Shown: positions 37,901 through 52,900 of the stretch, piece after piece | How the letters are laid out: each line of letters opens with the position of its first letter | How positions within the stretch are numbered: position 1 is the stretch's first letter | Translations under genes and position numbers: made by a program | Notes under the pieces: model-generated | The model's database searches: none | Seen by the model: the letters and a program-made list of their open reading frames with translations, nothing else | What the model was told of the DNA's origin: nothing | From: Psococerastis gibbosa | Taxonomy: Eukaryota; Arthropoda; Insecta; Psocodea; Psocidae | NCBI GenBank assembly: GCA_963971405.1 | Contig: OZ020485.1 | Location: 32,569,921 to 32,633,920 of the forward strand | Length of the DNA: 64,000 nt | Direction: 5' to 3'

Positions 37901-40900
37901 ATTAATAATAATCGCCATTGCAGGCCCGCAGGATGCTTACTGTTGAAAGTAATATAAATAAGATCTGAAAGCAAATGCTGTAGTATTCACGTATAGAATA
38001 GTATAATAAATTTTGTAAATTTATACTTTATCCTTACAGTTTGTGGAGGAAATCATTTTCAATCCCAAGGTGTACTTAAATCACCTAATTATCCAAAGAA
38101 CTATCCCAGTGACAAACAATGCATCTGGGTGATAAAGGTGAGTCCCGAGATCAATTTATACGACCCAAATACCGCCATTGATTGTTAAAGTATAAAAGTT
38201 ACTTACTGCGCTACGAAGTTCTTTCTCTAACAGCCTGATATTTAAAACAATTCCAGGTTGCAGATGGGCAAAGAGTGAGACTACAAATAACTAATTTTAG
38301 TTTAGAAGCTACTCATAATTGTATGTATGACCGATTGGAAATTCGAAATGGACCCAAGGAAGTGTCTCCACGTGTTGGGAGTTACTGCGGAAGTAACCGA
38401 CCTCCACCCACAATTTTATCCATGACCAATGCCATTTATATTAAGTTATACACTGACAGCTTAAAAGAAAGTACAGGATTTATGCTACATTGGGATAGCG
38501 CCATTGTAGGTAAGTACATTATTCACATTTCACATAAACTCGATGTACAAACTGAAATGAAACTGAACTTACTATGAACATTCAGGTATACCCTGTTCTT
38601 CCAGCCAGATACATTTTGATTGCTTCAGTTGAGACTGCTATTATAAAACTACACGGAGTTGAGCCACCCGTCACAGCAGAAATATCGCGGTAAGTTGACT
38701 CAGGCATAATGTGCAAGTGTTACGCGATGAAGAGTCATCTTACAGATGATCCATACGAAAGCTCCATCGCATCTTTTTCAAGTTACAGCCCGCTGGCTGG
38801 TTGGGAGCAACATGTGGCATCGATGCCTCCACTTCCCTCGATCCTGGCGCGCCCTCTTCATCGCAAAGATGACTGTGGTTCGCGTAACACTTGCACAGTA
38901 TTAACTTACGGTGATTTCTCTGCTGTGACGTATGACGACTGAACTCAGTGTAGTTTACCTAGAGCGCAGACACAATGCACGGTGGCTCCTATTTGGCTGT
39001 AAAGCCCGTTTTTTCTTCAATTTAAATTCATTTCAGGATTTCAATTAATGCCAGATTTATTCTGCATTTTGATAATACCTTGTATATTTTTTTACATTAT
39101 TACCTACGAAGTTAAGGGATACCATTAATCAAAATACATAGCAATTTCATCTACTGTATGAACCAACACATACTGTACGTTATAGTACTTGAATGGGGAA
39201 AGCATTGATCACCTCAGCAAGTTGTTTTTCCAGGATGTGGAGGGGCACTCACCGGATCGTCCGGCTCACTTGAATCTCCAAATTATCCTGAGCCCTATCC
39301 CAACAACCTCGAATGTTTTTACAATATTCGAACGTCGGCAGGGAGCAAAATTGAACTTATATTCGTCGATTTAGATTTGGAAGATGACAGTTGCAATCAT
39401 GACTACATTCAAGTAAGTGTTACATCCTAGTTAAAATATAATTACCATCTGAAGTGGGTCGCAAACTGTTTCTGCGTGAGGTTTATATATATATATATAT
39501 TATAATACAATATGTATAGGTTACAATTAGTATGCATAGAATAAGAAATAATAATCCCGACTTCGTCCAATTTTACATCGTGTAAACCCCCATCTGAAGA
39601 AATTCATTCATTTGATGTCATATAGAAAAAATTCCCACCCAGAAACTACACTTCTGTTGAAGTTGAAAACATCGTACCTTCCTAATTTTTAATTACTAGA
39701 AGTCAACTAGGCAATGGCCTTTTGATAAATATACGACGGGTGCGTCAATCCCCCCCCCCTACCCCTTTCAATTCTCAACCTTTGGCTTGGTTGCTTTGTT
39801 GAAGTACGGCAACGACGTAACCGCACTCATAGATATTTCATTTATAGATAATTTCACTGTTCTAGGTGTATGATGGTCCAGACAAAAGATCGAAATCGCT
39901 TGGAACATTCTGTAACAATCCTGACAGCGCACCGTCATTAATATCGAGCAGCAATAAACTATTCATTAAATTCCGATCTGATCGTATTATTGGCGGCAGA
40001 GGGTTTAAACTCAGATACAAATCAGGTCGGTACATAATTACATGGCGATCAAATATGAAACAAATCCATCCCTTATCCATTGCAAGTCCAATAATGTTTT
40101 TATTTTTCTGTTTCAGTTTGTAACGTTCTTTTAACCGGATCCCTAGGCGTGATTGAAAGTTTGGAATATCCGCAGCCTTTTGATGGAGAAAAAAATTGCT
40201 CATGGACGATTTTGGCATCCCCTGGACATAATATCGACATAACATTTACAGAAGTTCAATTTTCCAATGAGTATGAGGATTACTCTTATGACGAAGACGA
40301 CGATGTGCATAGAGGAACGTGCGATAAAATGTATTCTCATTTGGAGGTAAGTTCGGCAACCTACAAACCATGGGCCAATAATAGAGCCTAATAAACCGGG
40401 GACTATTTCAGCTCTGTAGGAACAAGACCCAAGGGACCTAGAAACAATAGGTAATGGAGGCGAAGCAGGTTACAATAGACCAACGCAACGGCTGCAGTCG
40501 GTTTTGACCTAGTAATAAACCCTGTCCATAATAGGCGAGTAGGAAAAGTACGAGTAACTCTCAAGTAGAGTACTGATACGGGCTTCCACTCGAAAGGTAG
40601 TTGGTTTGATTTCAATACATCCTCTATTTTCAGAGGGCATGTAAAACAGGCAGTTCCGGGCTTTCCAGCGCTAACTCCGCTAGGCTGACTTATAAGTAGA
40701 ACAAAGTCATTACTTATTTAATTATTTACAAGCACATGCACACTAGCCAGCTTCAGTCCAACAGAAATAAAACGAAACTACTACTGAAGATAAAGTGATA
40801 ATAATAACATTTCAATCATTTCATTTCATTAAGAAATTGTTAGGTTAAGGGGGCCCAGCACGGGAAATCCTTTGGGCCTCCTTAGGCATTTGTTCTCGAC

Positions 40901-43900
40901 TGATTTGTTTGTAAATTAATTCATTGTCGATCAATATAATGATATAATACAATATTTCATATTCATTTCACATTTTTCCCTGCCCGGGACTACCCAGACA
41001 AAGGGAAACTTAACCAAACCATCTAGGCTGTTTTCACGCTCATCCGCTTGTGATCAGAGGAACGTTTAATATAATACGATGCATCATTTATCTAGGTACA
41101 CTATTAGGTTTAGAGTACCTACCCCATCTCTCCAAGCTAAATCGAACGAGCGTTATAATTATTGATCCACGTTTGAATTTGAATTGTTTCTTAATAATAC
41201 GTGTATGTATGAACGACTTTTCCAATTCATAAATGTTAAGCCTTCGCAGCCTATATGCTAATGTATTAGGCTATACCGTATCTATATATAATAGCGCGAA
41301 GAAAACACTGCTGATAGTATGGTTAATTCTAGATGGTCGATTGCAGCGGAAACAATCCATTGTCAATGGGAACACTTTGTAAAGAGACAAGTCTTTCATT
41401 GAAAACGTTTTCTTCGCCGGGAGAAAGGTTCTGTCTTAATTTCTATCAAAAGCCGTGGTTACCATTCTACTTCCGTTTGGAATGGGCTGAAAATGGTTAG
41501 TAACAGTTGAAACTCGATTGAAAGGTACCAACATTACTAAACTACGTATGTATGTATATCGCACGCATGCATACTCTACGTATCCTATGTTTTTAGAAAT
41601 TGATGTGTATTTTCCGTGTATTTGTACATGGTAACTTATGCTCTTTTTAAAATCCATAACATTTGCATGATAACAAAAATGCCCAGTCTACACAGAGCAG
41701 TGAAGAGCACCAATATCATTGATTTTGAAGTTGTACATTCCTTAATTTTAGGATGTGGTGGCCGTCTAACAAAAGCAGAAGATTCATTCAGCTTCCCCGA
41801 AAATTCGAATGATGCGGAACGTTATTCAAGCGTACTATGCAACTGGCAAATAATAATTGAAGAAAACAAAGGCATTATTTTGATAATCAGCGATATAAAT
41901 ATTTTGTCTGAAAGTTGCTCACAGGAAGCACTTACAGTGAGTTCAAAACTGTCTTATCAACGCATTCTCCACAATAGTTTTTTTTTTATAGATTTTTAAT
42001 CAATTTCATAAACGTTAATGCTAGGTACCGGTAATTATAATTGTTATAATTTTCAAATTATTTTTCAAATTTGAGAAATTCCACTAAAACGTCGATAGCA
42101 CGCTGCAGCTAAATCGGAGAAGGCGGCTTTCAGTGAAATCTAAGTTGCTTACAATTTATAATAGACTCAATATAAGATTACTGTAATCATGAGCATACTA
42201 AAAAACATTTTCATCAACGTTGAGAGCAAAGGGACCCCCACATTTTCCTTTTTTATGCACAAAGCCAAATATCGCATGAAATTTCAATTCTAGAGTTATA
42301 AATGAGATGTTATAAAGTAGAAGAAATGTTTCTCTTCATTTTGATACACATTATGGGGCCCCTGTTAACACCAATTGGCCACAGTTTTAGAACTCCTTCA
42401 TTTTATTTAGAAATCATAACAACATTACAACCATAACTGTGGCCAATCGGGGTTAGTGACGGCTATCACTGATTTATATCAAAGCGTAGAGGAATATTTT
42501 TTCTTGTATATGATTTCATATTTATAGCTTTACGGTTTGATATTTCATGAGGAATTTGACTTTGGGCAAAAGATGGAAAGGGGGGCTCCATTTGTCTTTA
42601 CAGTTCTATAATTTAATGCTGGATATTTTGCCATGTTCAGCGTGACTTTCCCGGTTCCTCAGTTTACCTAAAATATCTTAATAGTTAATTCAAAGACGCT
42701 AATGATTATTGATATCCTTTAAACTTATTAGTGGATTAAGTACTTACCTCCCGCCGAATGGTTTCTTTCAGATTTATGGTGGTGAAGATGAAACTTCTCC
42801 AATTTTAACGAAGATATGTACACCACACGTTCCCGTACAATTGCAGTCATCTGCAAACAAAATGTTGATATCATTCAAAACTAATCTTCACAATTCAAGA
42901 AAAAGGTTCTCAGTCGCTTACTACAGTTCGATTCAACCAAGTGAGTTTTCGATCTAAATTTACAGTACAGGCTGGAACTATTACAATATATACAACAATG
43001 TTGCAAGATAAATAACCCCAAACCGCTCAATTTTTCCATCTAAATGGGATGATAGTTCCAAAGGCAAATGAAAGTGAAGATTTAAATAAAATTTTGCTGA
43101 AATTCTGCTTATTTCAGCGCTCTGAGGCGGATTAAGTAAAAAAGGTATTTTTATCTATGAAAACCTGAAAGAAAATCTGTAAGGTTTTGCTGCCAATGTC
43201 GAATTCAAACCTTTCTTAAAGCTTTTCTTTCAGGCTATAATTTTTTTGTTGAATTATTAAATTATATACAATACAAGTAAAGTATAAAATAAAATCGTCA
43301 AAATATCGTCAAAATCAGGTAGTTCTGTCATCGTCATTGTGCTACTGCCTCAGTGACAGTGTAGAAAGCTTTCTCTAAGTCTAAGAGATGGTATCTAAGC
43401 AATTTAGGGAAGAGTTAGAAGCATTTCTCGCCGCTCTCAGTTCAATCGGGAGTTTTCTAAGGTAGGCGAAACCTTATAATATATACAGTATATATATTGT
43501 ATATACCGTGTAGTATAGGATCCAGTCACTCACACACTTGGCTGTGCGTGGCGCTGGACTTACAAGGTCTCCCCGTTGCCTCGTGTTGTAGGGGTGAGTG
43601 TCCCCGTTTTGTTTAACTGTCCCCCACTCCTCAGGCTTTAAGATATGTAAAATGCATCTAAATATGTACAGACTTAATTTTAAGCACACTAAAAAGACTT
43701 AATTCTACTTTTAGATGACTGCGGAGGAACCTTCACTGCGTTAAGTGGCTCCATCAGCGCTGATAAAAGTGGTACTTACAGCGACTGCACGTGGACAATT
43801 CAAGCAGACAATCAGCATAGAGTACAACTCAAATTTGTTGCTTTAAATGTTGTCTACAATGCTAATTGCTCATCTGCTTATGTCGAAGTGAGTCCATAGA

Positions 43901-46900
43901 GTAAATTGAAAACCCCCACTACGTGCTTTTCTGTACAAAATTGAATTTCTCATGAAATATCGATCATAGTCATTTAATGGGAGTAGAAGAAGTAGAATAA
44001 TTACTGGGCTGAATTTCAATACATTGCATGTAGTTTTAGAAGATGTGAAAAAATGCAAGGCTAGGTTAGGTCCTTCTTCTACTGATATTTACGGCTTCAC
44101 TATCTATATTTGATAAAAATTCGACTATGTGCAAGAAACATGTGTAGTGGGGGTATCCGATCTTCTCAAGCAAAACGAAAAATGTGTGAAACAGTGATAA
44201 CCAAACTGAGGCCATCAAAAAAGTTCAAAGTGGAAAAGTGAAAAATGTGTGAATATAAAAATTACCGGTAGGTAGTCAATCAGGGATATTTCCTGTCCCA
44301 CGGGTAAGTGGGTAAAAGTGGTCACATAACAGGTAAAACTGGAAATAAAAAATGAAGCAAACAAAATTACCAGTGTATCTTTTTTATTTATTCATATTTT
44401 TATTGCTTATTTTGAAATCCACCGAATTCCCCATGTTATCATACGATGATGACGAAAACTTGGCATAGAGCAAGCAGCGGTCCTACGATGCCGTATATTA
44501 TTAATTTAACCTGGGATTAAAAATGTAAACAGGACAATTTGAGAATCCTTCCTATGCCATCTGGCACGGATCGGTGTCCGAGAGTCTCCCCTCTGTGAGT
44601 GTGGGGATCAAGAGGGCACTCCAGACCATATAACATTTGAGTGCCCCCTCTACAGCCGGGAGAGGAGAGAGCTAAGTAGCAGGTTGGAGGACCAAGGGAA
44701 GTTGCCGCCTTTCACGTATATGGATGTGCTCCAGGAATTGGACGGAGAGGTGTTGAGGGAGGTGGTCAGCTTCCTGGAGGGTATCGGTCAGAAGTGGTAG
44801 ATAGGTAGGTAGGTAGATGCAGTTGGAAATGGATGTATAACACTATGCCAAAAAAAGATGGGAAATGCTATTCAAAATTGTTTTTGTTTTTTTACATTGT
44901 TAAAACACAAAATAAGATATTTTTCAGAGCATAGTAGTCCCACAGGAAGGGCAATAAAGCATCGCTGATAACATACGTACAGTGCATCTTCATGTACGCA
45001 ATGACATGACAATATGCATCAAAAGCTAAGCTAGACTAAGATTGCAATATTATAATTTATGAAGTTATAGGGGTATTCACAATGTTGGTGTTAAATAGTA
45101 ACACCTAGTCAATGTGTTAAGACGAGTTAAGTTAACACTCGTGGAAACGGACAACAAATCTAACTAGAGTATTCCATGAACGCAATTCGGGCTTAAGTGG
45201 CGCTGCAATCGATCAACATTAACCCACCCAGAGGTAACATGGATAACACTTTTAAATCAATAACTTAGTGAATACTCGTTATGTTAAGTATTGCGTTTCT
45301 ATTTGTGTTAATGTTCCATACAGAATCGGTCCCGAATCAATCTATATTGGAAAGTGGCCTCTGACAAAGAGCGTCACAAGCTATAGAACAATTTTGGGAC
45401 CTCTGCTTTAAAGATTCCAACAGTACGATTGTGTGAATAATAATTTTTTTTAATGTTTTAGGTTTTTGATGGGCCAGATCACAGTTTCGAAACATTGGGC
45501 CGTTATTGCGGTAATCAAACTGCAAATCCTACTCTGGTTTCGACGGGCCGCAGCCTTGCGGTGCGTTTGTATTCTTCATCATTACCCGTAAGCAATGGGT
45601 TCAAGGCAGAGTATTTATGGGTAAGTTGTAAAATAAACCAATAACACACAAAACTTTTTCAAGTATATACATAACATGTTGTTTCCTACGCCTGCTTTCA
45701 GCATTTCTTCTCTAAGCAACCCTCTCAGCCTGGCGGGGGGAGTGAGTCTGTTTGTTAACTTGAGGCACCATAAGGGCAGTCTCTTTCACCTCAGGGGAAA
45801 GGGGAGTTGACTGACTGGGTGAACCTCCTGATTATAGTGGATTCCGAACCACATGGGGAGCATGGTAATGTCACACGATTAAATAGGAGGTGACCAGGAC
45901 TCTACATGCACATAGACTGACTGGTATAGTCTCAGCACGTTATCATGTCCCACCATGTTCCCCTGCCAACACTGTGCACACTACCAAGTTTGCCGCAGTT
46001 TGAAACATGCTCTGCTCTCATGGATTCAACATGGTAAGGCCGCTGGCAAATCTACATAATATCTTACCCATAATTTCAAGACATGTAAAGCAGGCGGTCC
46101 CGGGCCTTCCTAGTTGAGTGTAAGAGAAGGCTTTATAGCCCTAACTCCGCTTGGTTGGCTTAGTAATAGAACAAAAAAACTCCTTATTTATTTATTTATT
46201 TAATAATATTTTTTATGATATATTAATATATTACGTTCACTATGAAATACTTCGTCATAGTATAATCAACAAAGAATGTACACAGCTTTGTCAAATAACT
46301 AAAATAAGTATTTTTGCGACCGGTTTTGACACCAGGCTCTCGTCAGACTTTAGCCATTATGATGATCAGACTCTAGTCTGATGATGGTTAAATGCCGAAA
46401 CCGGTTGCAAATGTGTGTTATTTGTTGATTTCACTAGAACGAAGTGTTACAAAGTGAAGGTAGAAAATTTAATGGAATTATGGGTATAAGAAGTTAGATT
46501 GGGAAAACATATTGTCTTCTTTCTGTCGGATGAAGATGGTTTTTCTTTGCTTCACTTATTTTATTTTATTAAAAGTATTATAATCCATAATTTTTTTGAT
46601 CAGTTTCTGTTGTGCTATTTGTTTTACCTATTACTGTACAATACACAGAAATTCAGTTTTGGTTGAAATATTGTATTTTTTGCAGACGTGTGGAGCAACA
46701 ATCAACGTTGAGGAGCCCGGTATTTTCGTACCCCGTGCTCAGCAGAACAACTCTTGCTCAGTAATTTTTCTAGCTCCTCAGTCCGGTAAGCGTATTATAG
46801 GCAATTTAATATTTGCTTACAGTACATTGTACAATGCAATAGTTGTAAGTTCCTATGTTCCTACAACGTGTTTTTTTAGCAACGGCATGGTATGAAGTCG

Positions 46901-49900
46901 ACTTGTACCCGAACTTGGCTAAGTCATAGGCCTATATGTTTTATATTGTGTCATCTTTGATCGCTTGGTGGTGAAAGGATTTGCCATCAAATTCTTGACG
47001 TTACCCAGGTTACGCCCGATTGCTACAGTTAGTGTCTCTCTGGTGTAAATAGCAGTCTTCGGGGAGGATCCTTTCTTGAGAAAGTAAAAGTAAGTCATTG
47101 TGTCAATGATACGCATGTCTCAGCTTGTCCATTATCGTTGTAGTCGGTGTAGGTTTGCATCGAGGACATGTACGGACGCCAACGGCCAAAAAACAAACAA
47201 CACAAATAATAACAATAAATCAATAAATAAATAATAATAAACCCATGGCAGGGCGAGGCTCAATGAGCCACTACTTCAGCAGACCGACGCTTAAAAAAAA
47301 CTTCAAATATTAAAAACGTTGCACGTTAAAAATAACATTCATTAGTATGTGTGAAATAACTTGAATTCTTGAAATTACAACGATTTTAAATTGAAATATT
47401 GGATTTAGAAAACATGACAAGTGTGCGGAAGTCTCTCGATTTGCTTAAACGCTGAGTTTTTTTTGTCCTGTAGATTTCAGTGTAAAAACTACGAGCATGT
47501 CTGTGATTACTGATTACCTTACATAGGAGGTACCATGTACGGCAACCATTCACAAAATAATCAACTGCATCTCACAAAATGTTTTACAGAATAATATGTA
47601 CTGTATGCCCCGGGCTGGACCACAGTAACACAGCTGCAGTAGCCGTGGACAACAGATAGACTTTCTAACGTTCGATCTCGGAGAGATGGAAGATTCGAGG
47701 TCGCCTAGAATATTTTTTAATCATGTGGCCATATAATATCACGTCTTTAGTGATCAGCCATTGAAAAAAACGTTCTACAGAATTCAAAAAAACATTTTTG
47801 GCGCGCTCGAATGTCCTATTTCTCCTACATAGAAATCTAAGTCTGTCTAACAATTGAAGCTAACAGAATATTTCAGACGGTCACGTTACTCTCTCAGTAC
47901 TCTGGCAAGCGCAAGGCAGTATGGTTTCCGTTGAAATTTTCGACGGGGAAGACGAAAATTCGACATTATTGGGCAAAGTGGAGAACGGTGACCCGCATTT
48001 CCCATTTACCAGTTTGGGCAACGTCATCGTAGCAAAAACCAACTTTCCGGCTCAAGTCTCTGGACACATCGAAATAAGTTACTCCTCTGTCAGCAGCTCA
48101 TGCGGCGGTCTTCTAACGGGGTTTTCCGGAAAATTAGCTTCACCTAACTATCCCAGATCATATCCTAATGGCATTGAATGCATTTGGCAAATACCTGTGA
48201 CAATTGGTAAACCTTTTATACCTTTATTTCGAACTGAAATTGTAGTCCTTTTAGTTAATAATAGTTCGACTCGTATAATGTATAGTACTTGGTTAAGTCA
48301 TGCTGTCGCCTGTTTCGTTGCGTTAATGGTAAGTTTGTCTCAGCTTGTTCATTATCGCTCGTAGCCGGTGTAACTAGACATAGAGGACCAAAAATTCAAA
48401 AATTACCATTACCATGAAATTGTAGATATAAAATAATAATAATAAATAATAAGGGTGCGTTCGTACAGTAACTGATAGATTACAAGTTAGTGGTAGCATG
48501 ACTTGTAATATTGGATTTGGATGTCACAACGATCAGAGCTATGCAGTTAGTTCGTTCACAACAATATTTTGAAACAATTTTGTAATTTTTGGTCCTGCTA
48601 TCAGGTTTTCATGGTTAGGCAATATGTATATGTTAGTAGCCAACGGTAGAACAGATTACTACCTAATTTAGTAGACTTTAACATGCTGTAAATAAGGGGG
48701 AAATAGTATTATTAATTTTGTATGCTTTCAGGCAACAAGATGCAACTAAGTTTTAAAAGTTTTGATCTTCAAGGAGGTGATTTTTGCGATTTCGACTACG
48801 TGGAAATTAGGAACTACAGTTCGCAAGGGGCGTTGATTGGTACCTACTGTGGCAATAATATCCCAATAACGATTACAAGTGATGGTGGGTTTTGGATTAA
48901 ATTTTCGAGCAACAGCGATGGAATCGTTGCCAATGGATTTTTAGTGGACTTTAGTTGGGGTAAGTTCGAAAATAATAATTTCTTGGGAATTCCCGTAGGG
49001 TATGGTACTTGTATGCCTACCAAACTCTAAAAGAAGAGGTGAAATATTTTGAAACTATTTGTTTTATCACAACGCCATCACTCCCTTTGGGGCTTACGTG
49101 TTGTACGTTTGTATGTAAAAGAACCGATCCGAGTTTACTCATTTTAGACATTTTGTTAACATTGATAACGACTATAATATATGTGAATTTAAAAGAAATC
49201 GTTGGAGCCGTTTTCGAGAAATAATTTTTTTAGACGTTTTTTTGGAGTTTTTTGAAAATAAAACCCCTCCAAATTGAGTTAGCCCAAAATAAAAAAAATG
49301 CCCTCGAGGTATGATTTTTGTGAAACTGTATGCAAAATTTCAACTAAATCGACCGAGTAGTTTGCCCGGAAATCGATGAACAGACAGACATACAGACATA
49401 CAGACAGAGTGACAGACAGACATTTCGTAAAAACCACTTTTTGGGGTTCCTGAGACCTCAAAACGTGTAAATCCGTTGAAATCTCGGAATCGAAAATTTG
49501 GACCATCACAAGCTTTCCTTATACTACGTATAAATTGGAAAGCAAAAACGAGAGGAAAATTTGTTTGCTATAGTAAATTATTTGGTAAGATTATGAAGCA
49601 TGCACTATAGTCTGAAATCCACAACTTTGAACATCCAGCGGTCCAGTTGTCGCACCCATATAGTAGTACTGTAGTAATTTTTTTTGGCAAAGTTCCAGGC
49701 CACGGTGAGGGCCCATAGGACATTCGAGCCCATATAGAACTCTTTCTCTGTCTTACAGTCGTTAGAGAGAGACAGGATGTTGGGCTGGGCTAGGTACGTT
49801 AACTTTTAATTTGGGCGATTATTTACAAATTCAAACCCGTGCCAATGCTTATTTATGTGTAACTGCTTGATTTGTGTGTGGGTATAAGTAATTATGTGGA

Positions 49901-52900
49901 TTCTTTATGTGCAAAGAGAGGCAGCTATAAACCCGATTATTATAATAGACGAATATCTTGTATCTACCACAGATATCACATGACTTGATCAGTTTTGGAC
50001 AAGTTTACTTATGTATTCAAGCGTAATCTTAAACGGACTGTAAGCCAGACAGACCCCTATGGGTTAGAAGATACGGATGGTTTAACTGTAAGTTATGAAA
50101 TGCAGACTATAGTGCATCTACATTGTCCAGAATACATTTAATATGCACGCGTTTCGTTGCCAAACAAAATTAAAACTGAAGAAGTACGCGAAGTATAGCC
50201 GTTATTGATGCTAATTGATCTTATGAGCATCGATGTCATAACGGTAGCTTGTTCGTACTTGTGCCAGTCTCTACACATCATGCGACCTGTCGTAACTCAA
50301 CACAGGTATTACCTACAGAGGCAACTGTAGAGGTTACATTCATTGAATTGTTTGTATAGGAATAATCTTTTTTTAAGACATGTAGAGTAGGGGTACCGAT
50401 TCTGACTTTCACCCGAAAGGTTGTTGGTTCGAGTCCCACACTGGCTACATTTTCTGGCCATGCTTTGGAGGGCATGTAAAGCAGGCGGTCCCGGGTCTTC
50501 CTAGTTGAGTGTAAGAGAGGGCTTTATAGCCCAAACTACGCTAGGTTGGCTTAGTAATAGAACAGAAAAAGTCGTTATTTATTTATTTATTTAAAACTGA
50601 AAACAGGATGATTTTAAATAATGAAATAACTTCAAGCAATATAGTGAAAGCAGTTGAACGTTGTGGCGATGTGTGACTTGAGACCCGCCTTAAGCTGAAT
50701 ATGCACGACATAGGTACGACATATTTCAATGGCTCTATGCCTGGGCTAATAAAGAATGATAATAAATAAGGACTTTTTTTGTTCAATTACTAAGCCAACC
50801 TAGCGGAGTTAGGGCTATAAGCCTCAACTAGGAATGACGACCCCTATCACCGCTTTATATTAATTTTCTTAGCGAAAAAATGCAATATGGGAGTGCTTAA
50901 TGGCGCACCAATAGGCCTGAAATGATATGTAACTATTATTCAATTAAATATTAATTTAATTTCAGTCTTTGCAAATGAAATAATCGGCAACAACGGTAGT
51001 ATTGCAAATCCGTTCTATCCAAAATCACTGATTAAACAAAGCATACCTATGTCTTGGAGGATTACTGTTGAACCGGGGGAAAAAATTGATGTGACTTTTA
51101 CAGAGTTTTCCAATGATCCCCGATGTACCTTCTTCAAATTTCAGGTGGGATAAATTAAGTAAAATGCTGTTTTGTGTATTTTCAAACTGCATAGTGCCAA
51201 AACCGGTCATTTTTTATTATATTTTTCCCGTGGTTACTATATAACTAAGTTATTCTTATTTTATAAACATGCTAGTGGCATCTTCATTGCCAATTAATCA
51301 GAATCTGCCGATTAAAATTGTCTATTGAAAATAAAATACAATGTATCTTAAAGTCAATTATAGCGAACATGCAGAGGAAAAAATATTTCATTGTATCAAT
51401 TCTTCAAGCATCTAGGCTAATAATAGTATTTAAATTATAACATAAAATAACATACTCCTAAATTACAGTACTGTATGATGGTACAATATCAATATCGCAC
51501 AAGCCTCAGTAAGGAAGACTGCACAGTGCACGGCACCGCCATCTTCCAATACATGGCTGGGCCGTCCTGTATACTCTCTACCAAGACCTTTCAAGCGGGA
51601 GTCGGTCTAAACAGTCAATAAGTTTTTATCAATAAGTCTACAAAAACATCGTCATCTAGCCATGTTCCATTTTGATCCAAATTTTGATTTCAGATTTTTG
51701 ATGGTTACGATTCGAATGCAGCGGAAAAACAATATTGCCGTTATACCACACCCGAACCATTCGTCTCAACATCCAATGTTATATTGATAACGGTAACGCC
51801 TATGAAATTCGATAATGCGTTATATAAATCTGGAATTAAGTTTTATTTTACTTGGCGAGAAATAGTAGCCAAACGAGAAATTTGGAGACTTGGGCTTGGT
51901 TCGGCCAATCGGTCACCCGGTAATAATTCTGCTTCCTTAGATTTTTCTTTCCCCTTGGATAGTCCCGAAAATAATATGAAGAAAGTTAAATAAGTTACTT
52001 AGGCCCGGTCCCAGTATCGCTTGAAAACATGAATGATACACATCCACCGATGCATGGCGGCGCCGTGTGTGACAACCTTTGGAATAGAAGTCGAACCATA
52101 GAGAACGTTTTTAATAACTACAGTAGGTTCCGTTCAGCATGACTATACAGTATCGTCTGTTCGTTTCAACTAGTTACACTGTAGGTTTAGGCGGGGTTTC
52201 CACATACATCAATCGTCAATGAAAAATGTGAAATTGAAGGTTTAGCAAACATTAAAGGCATAATAAAAATTCTGCTGCCACGTCAAAACCATATTTCTCA
52301 TTGACGATTGACGTATGTGAAAACCCCGCCTTAGCATGAATTACATATGGTGAACAGTGATCGAAAGATTATCGCTGACTACCAGGGATGGCACATATAC
52401 TCTCACAAAAATATTCTGGAAACGAATGTTGGGAAGCTTTCTGACACACGGTGGGTGCCACCACAAACGTAGTATACAATATAAATTATTGAAAGGGACT
52501 TAGCCGGCAAACTGTCACAATGACTAAAGAACCGGCGCGAGTGAACCCGTACATGCTTTCCTGTTTATTAATTATTATAGGTATAGAGATAGATAATATA
52601 AGTAAGCCAGTTCCATGGTAAACAATTCTCCTAGGGTTAATTTCAGTTGCATCGACTTTCCCTATCAAAAAGCACTGAATTGATCGATGGGACGATTGCA
52701 TAGTCTAGCTAGAAGGGGCTTACGAATATATTACAACATAGTAATAATGGCAGGGTATGCGATGTATTGAGGCACACTATATATCGTACTTCCAGATTGT
52801 AAGCAGATGAACAAATTTTTTGAACAAGGAATGAATGTTTAACTGACATAAACCATTTTTAGCTTGCGGAGAAGAATGGGAATTGAGCAAATCAAACAAG

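Noticed and set aside
39189-39374. 61-codon open frame over exon 21
   Set aside because: It is in the wrong phase; the CUB7 frame runs from the acceptor at 39233.
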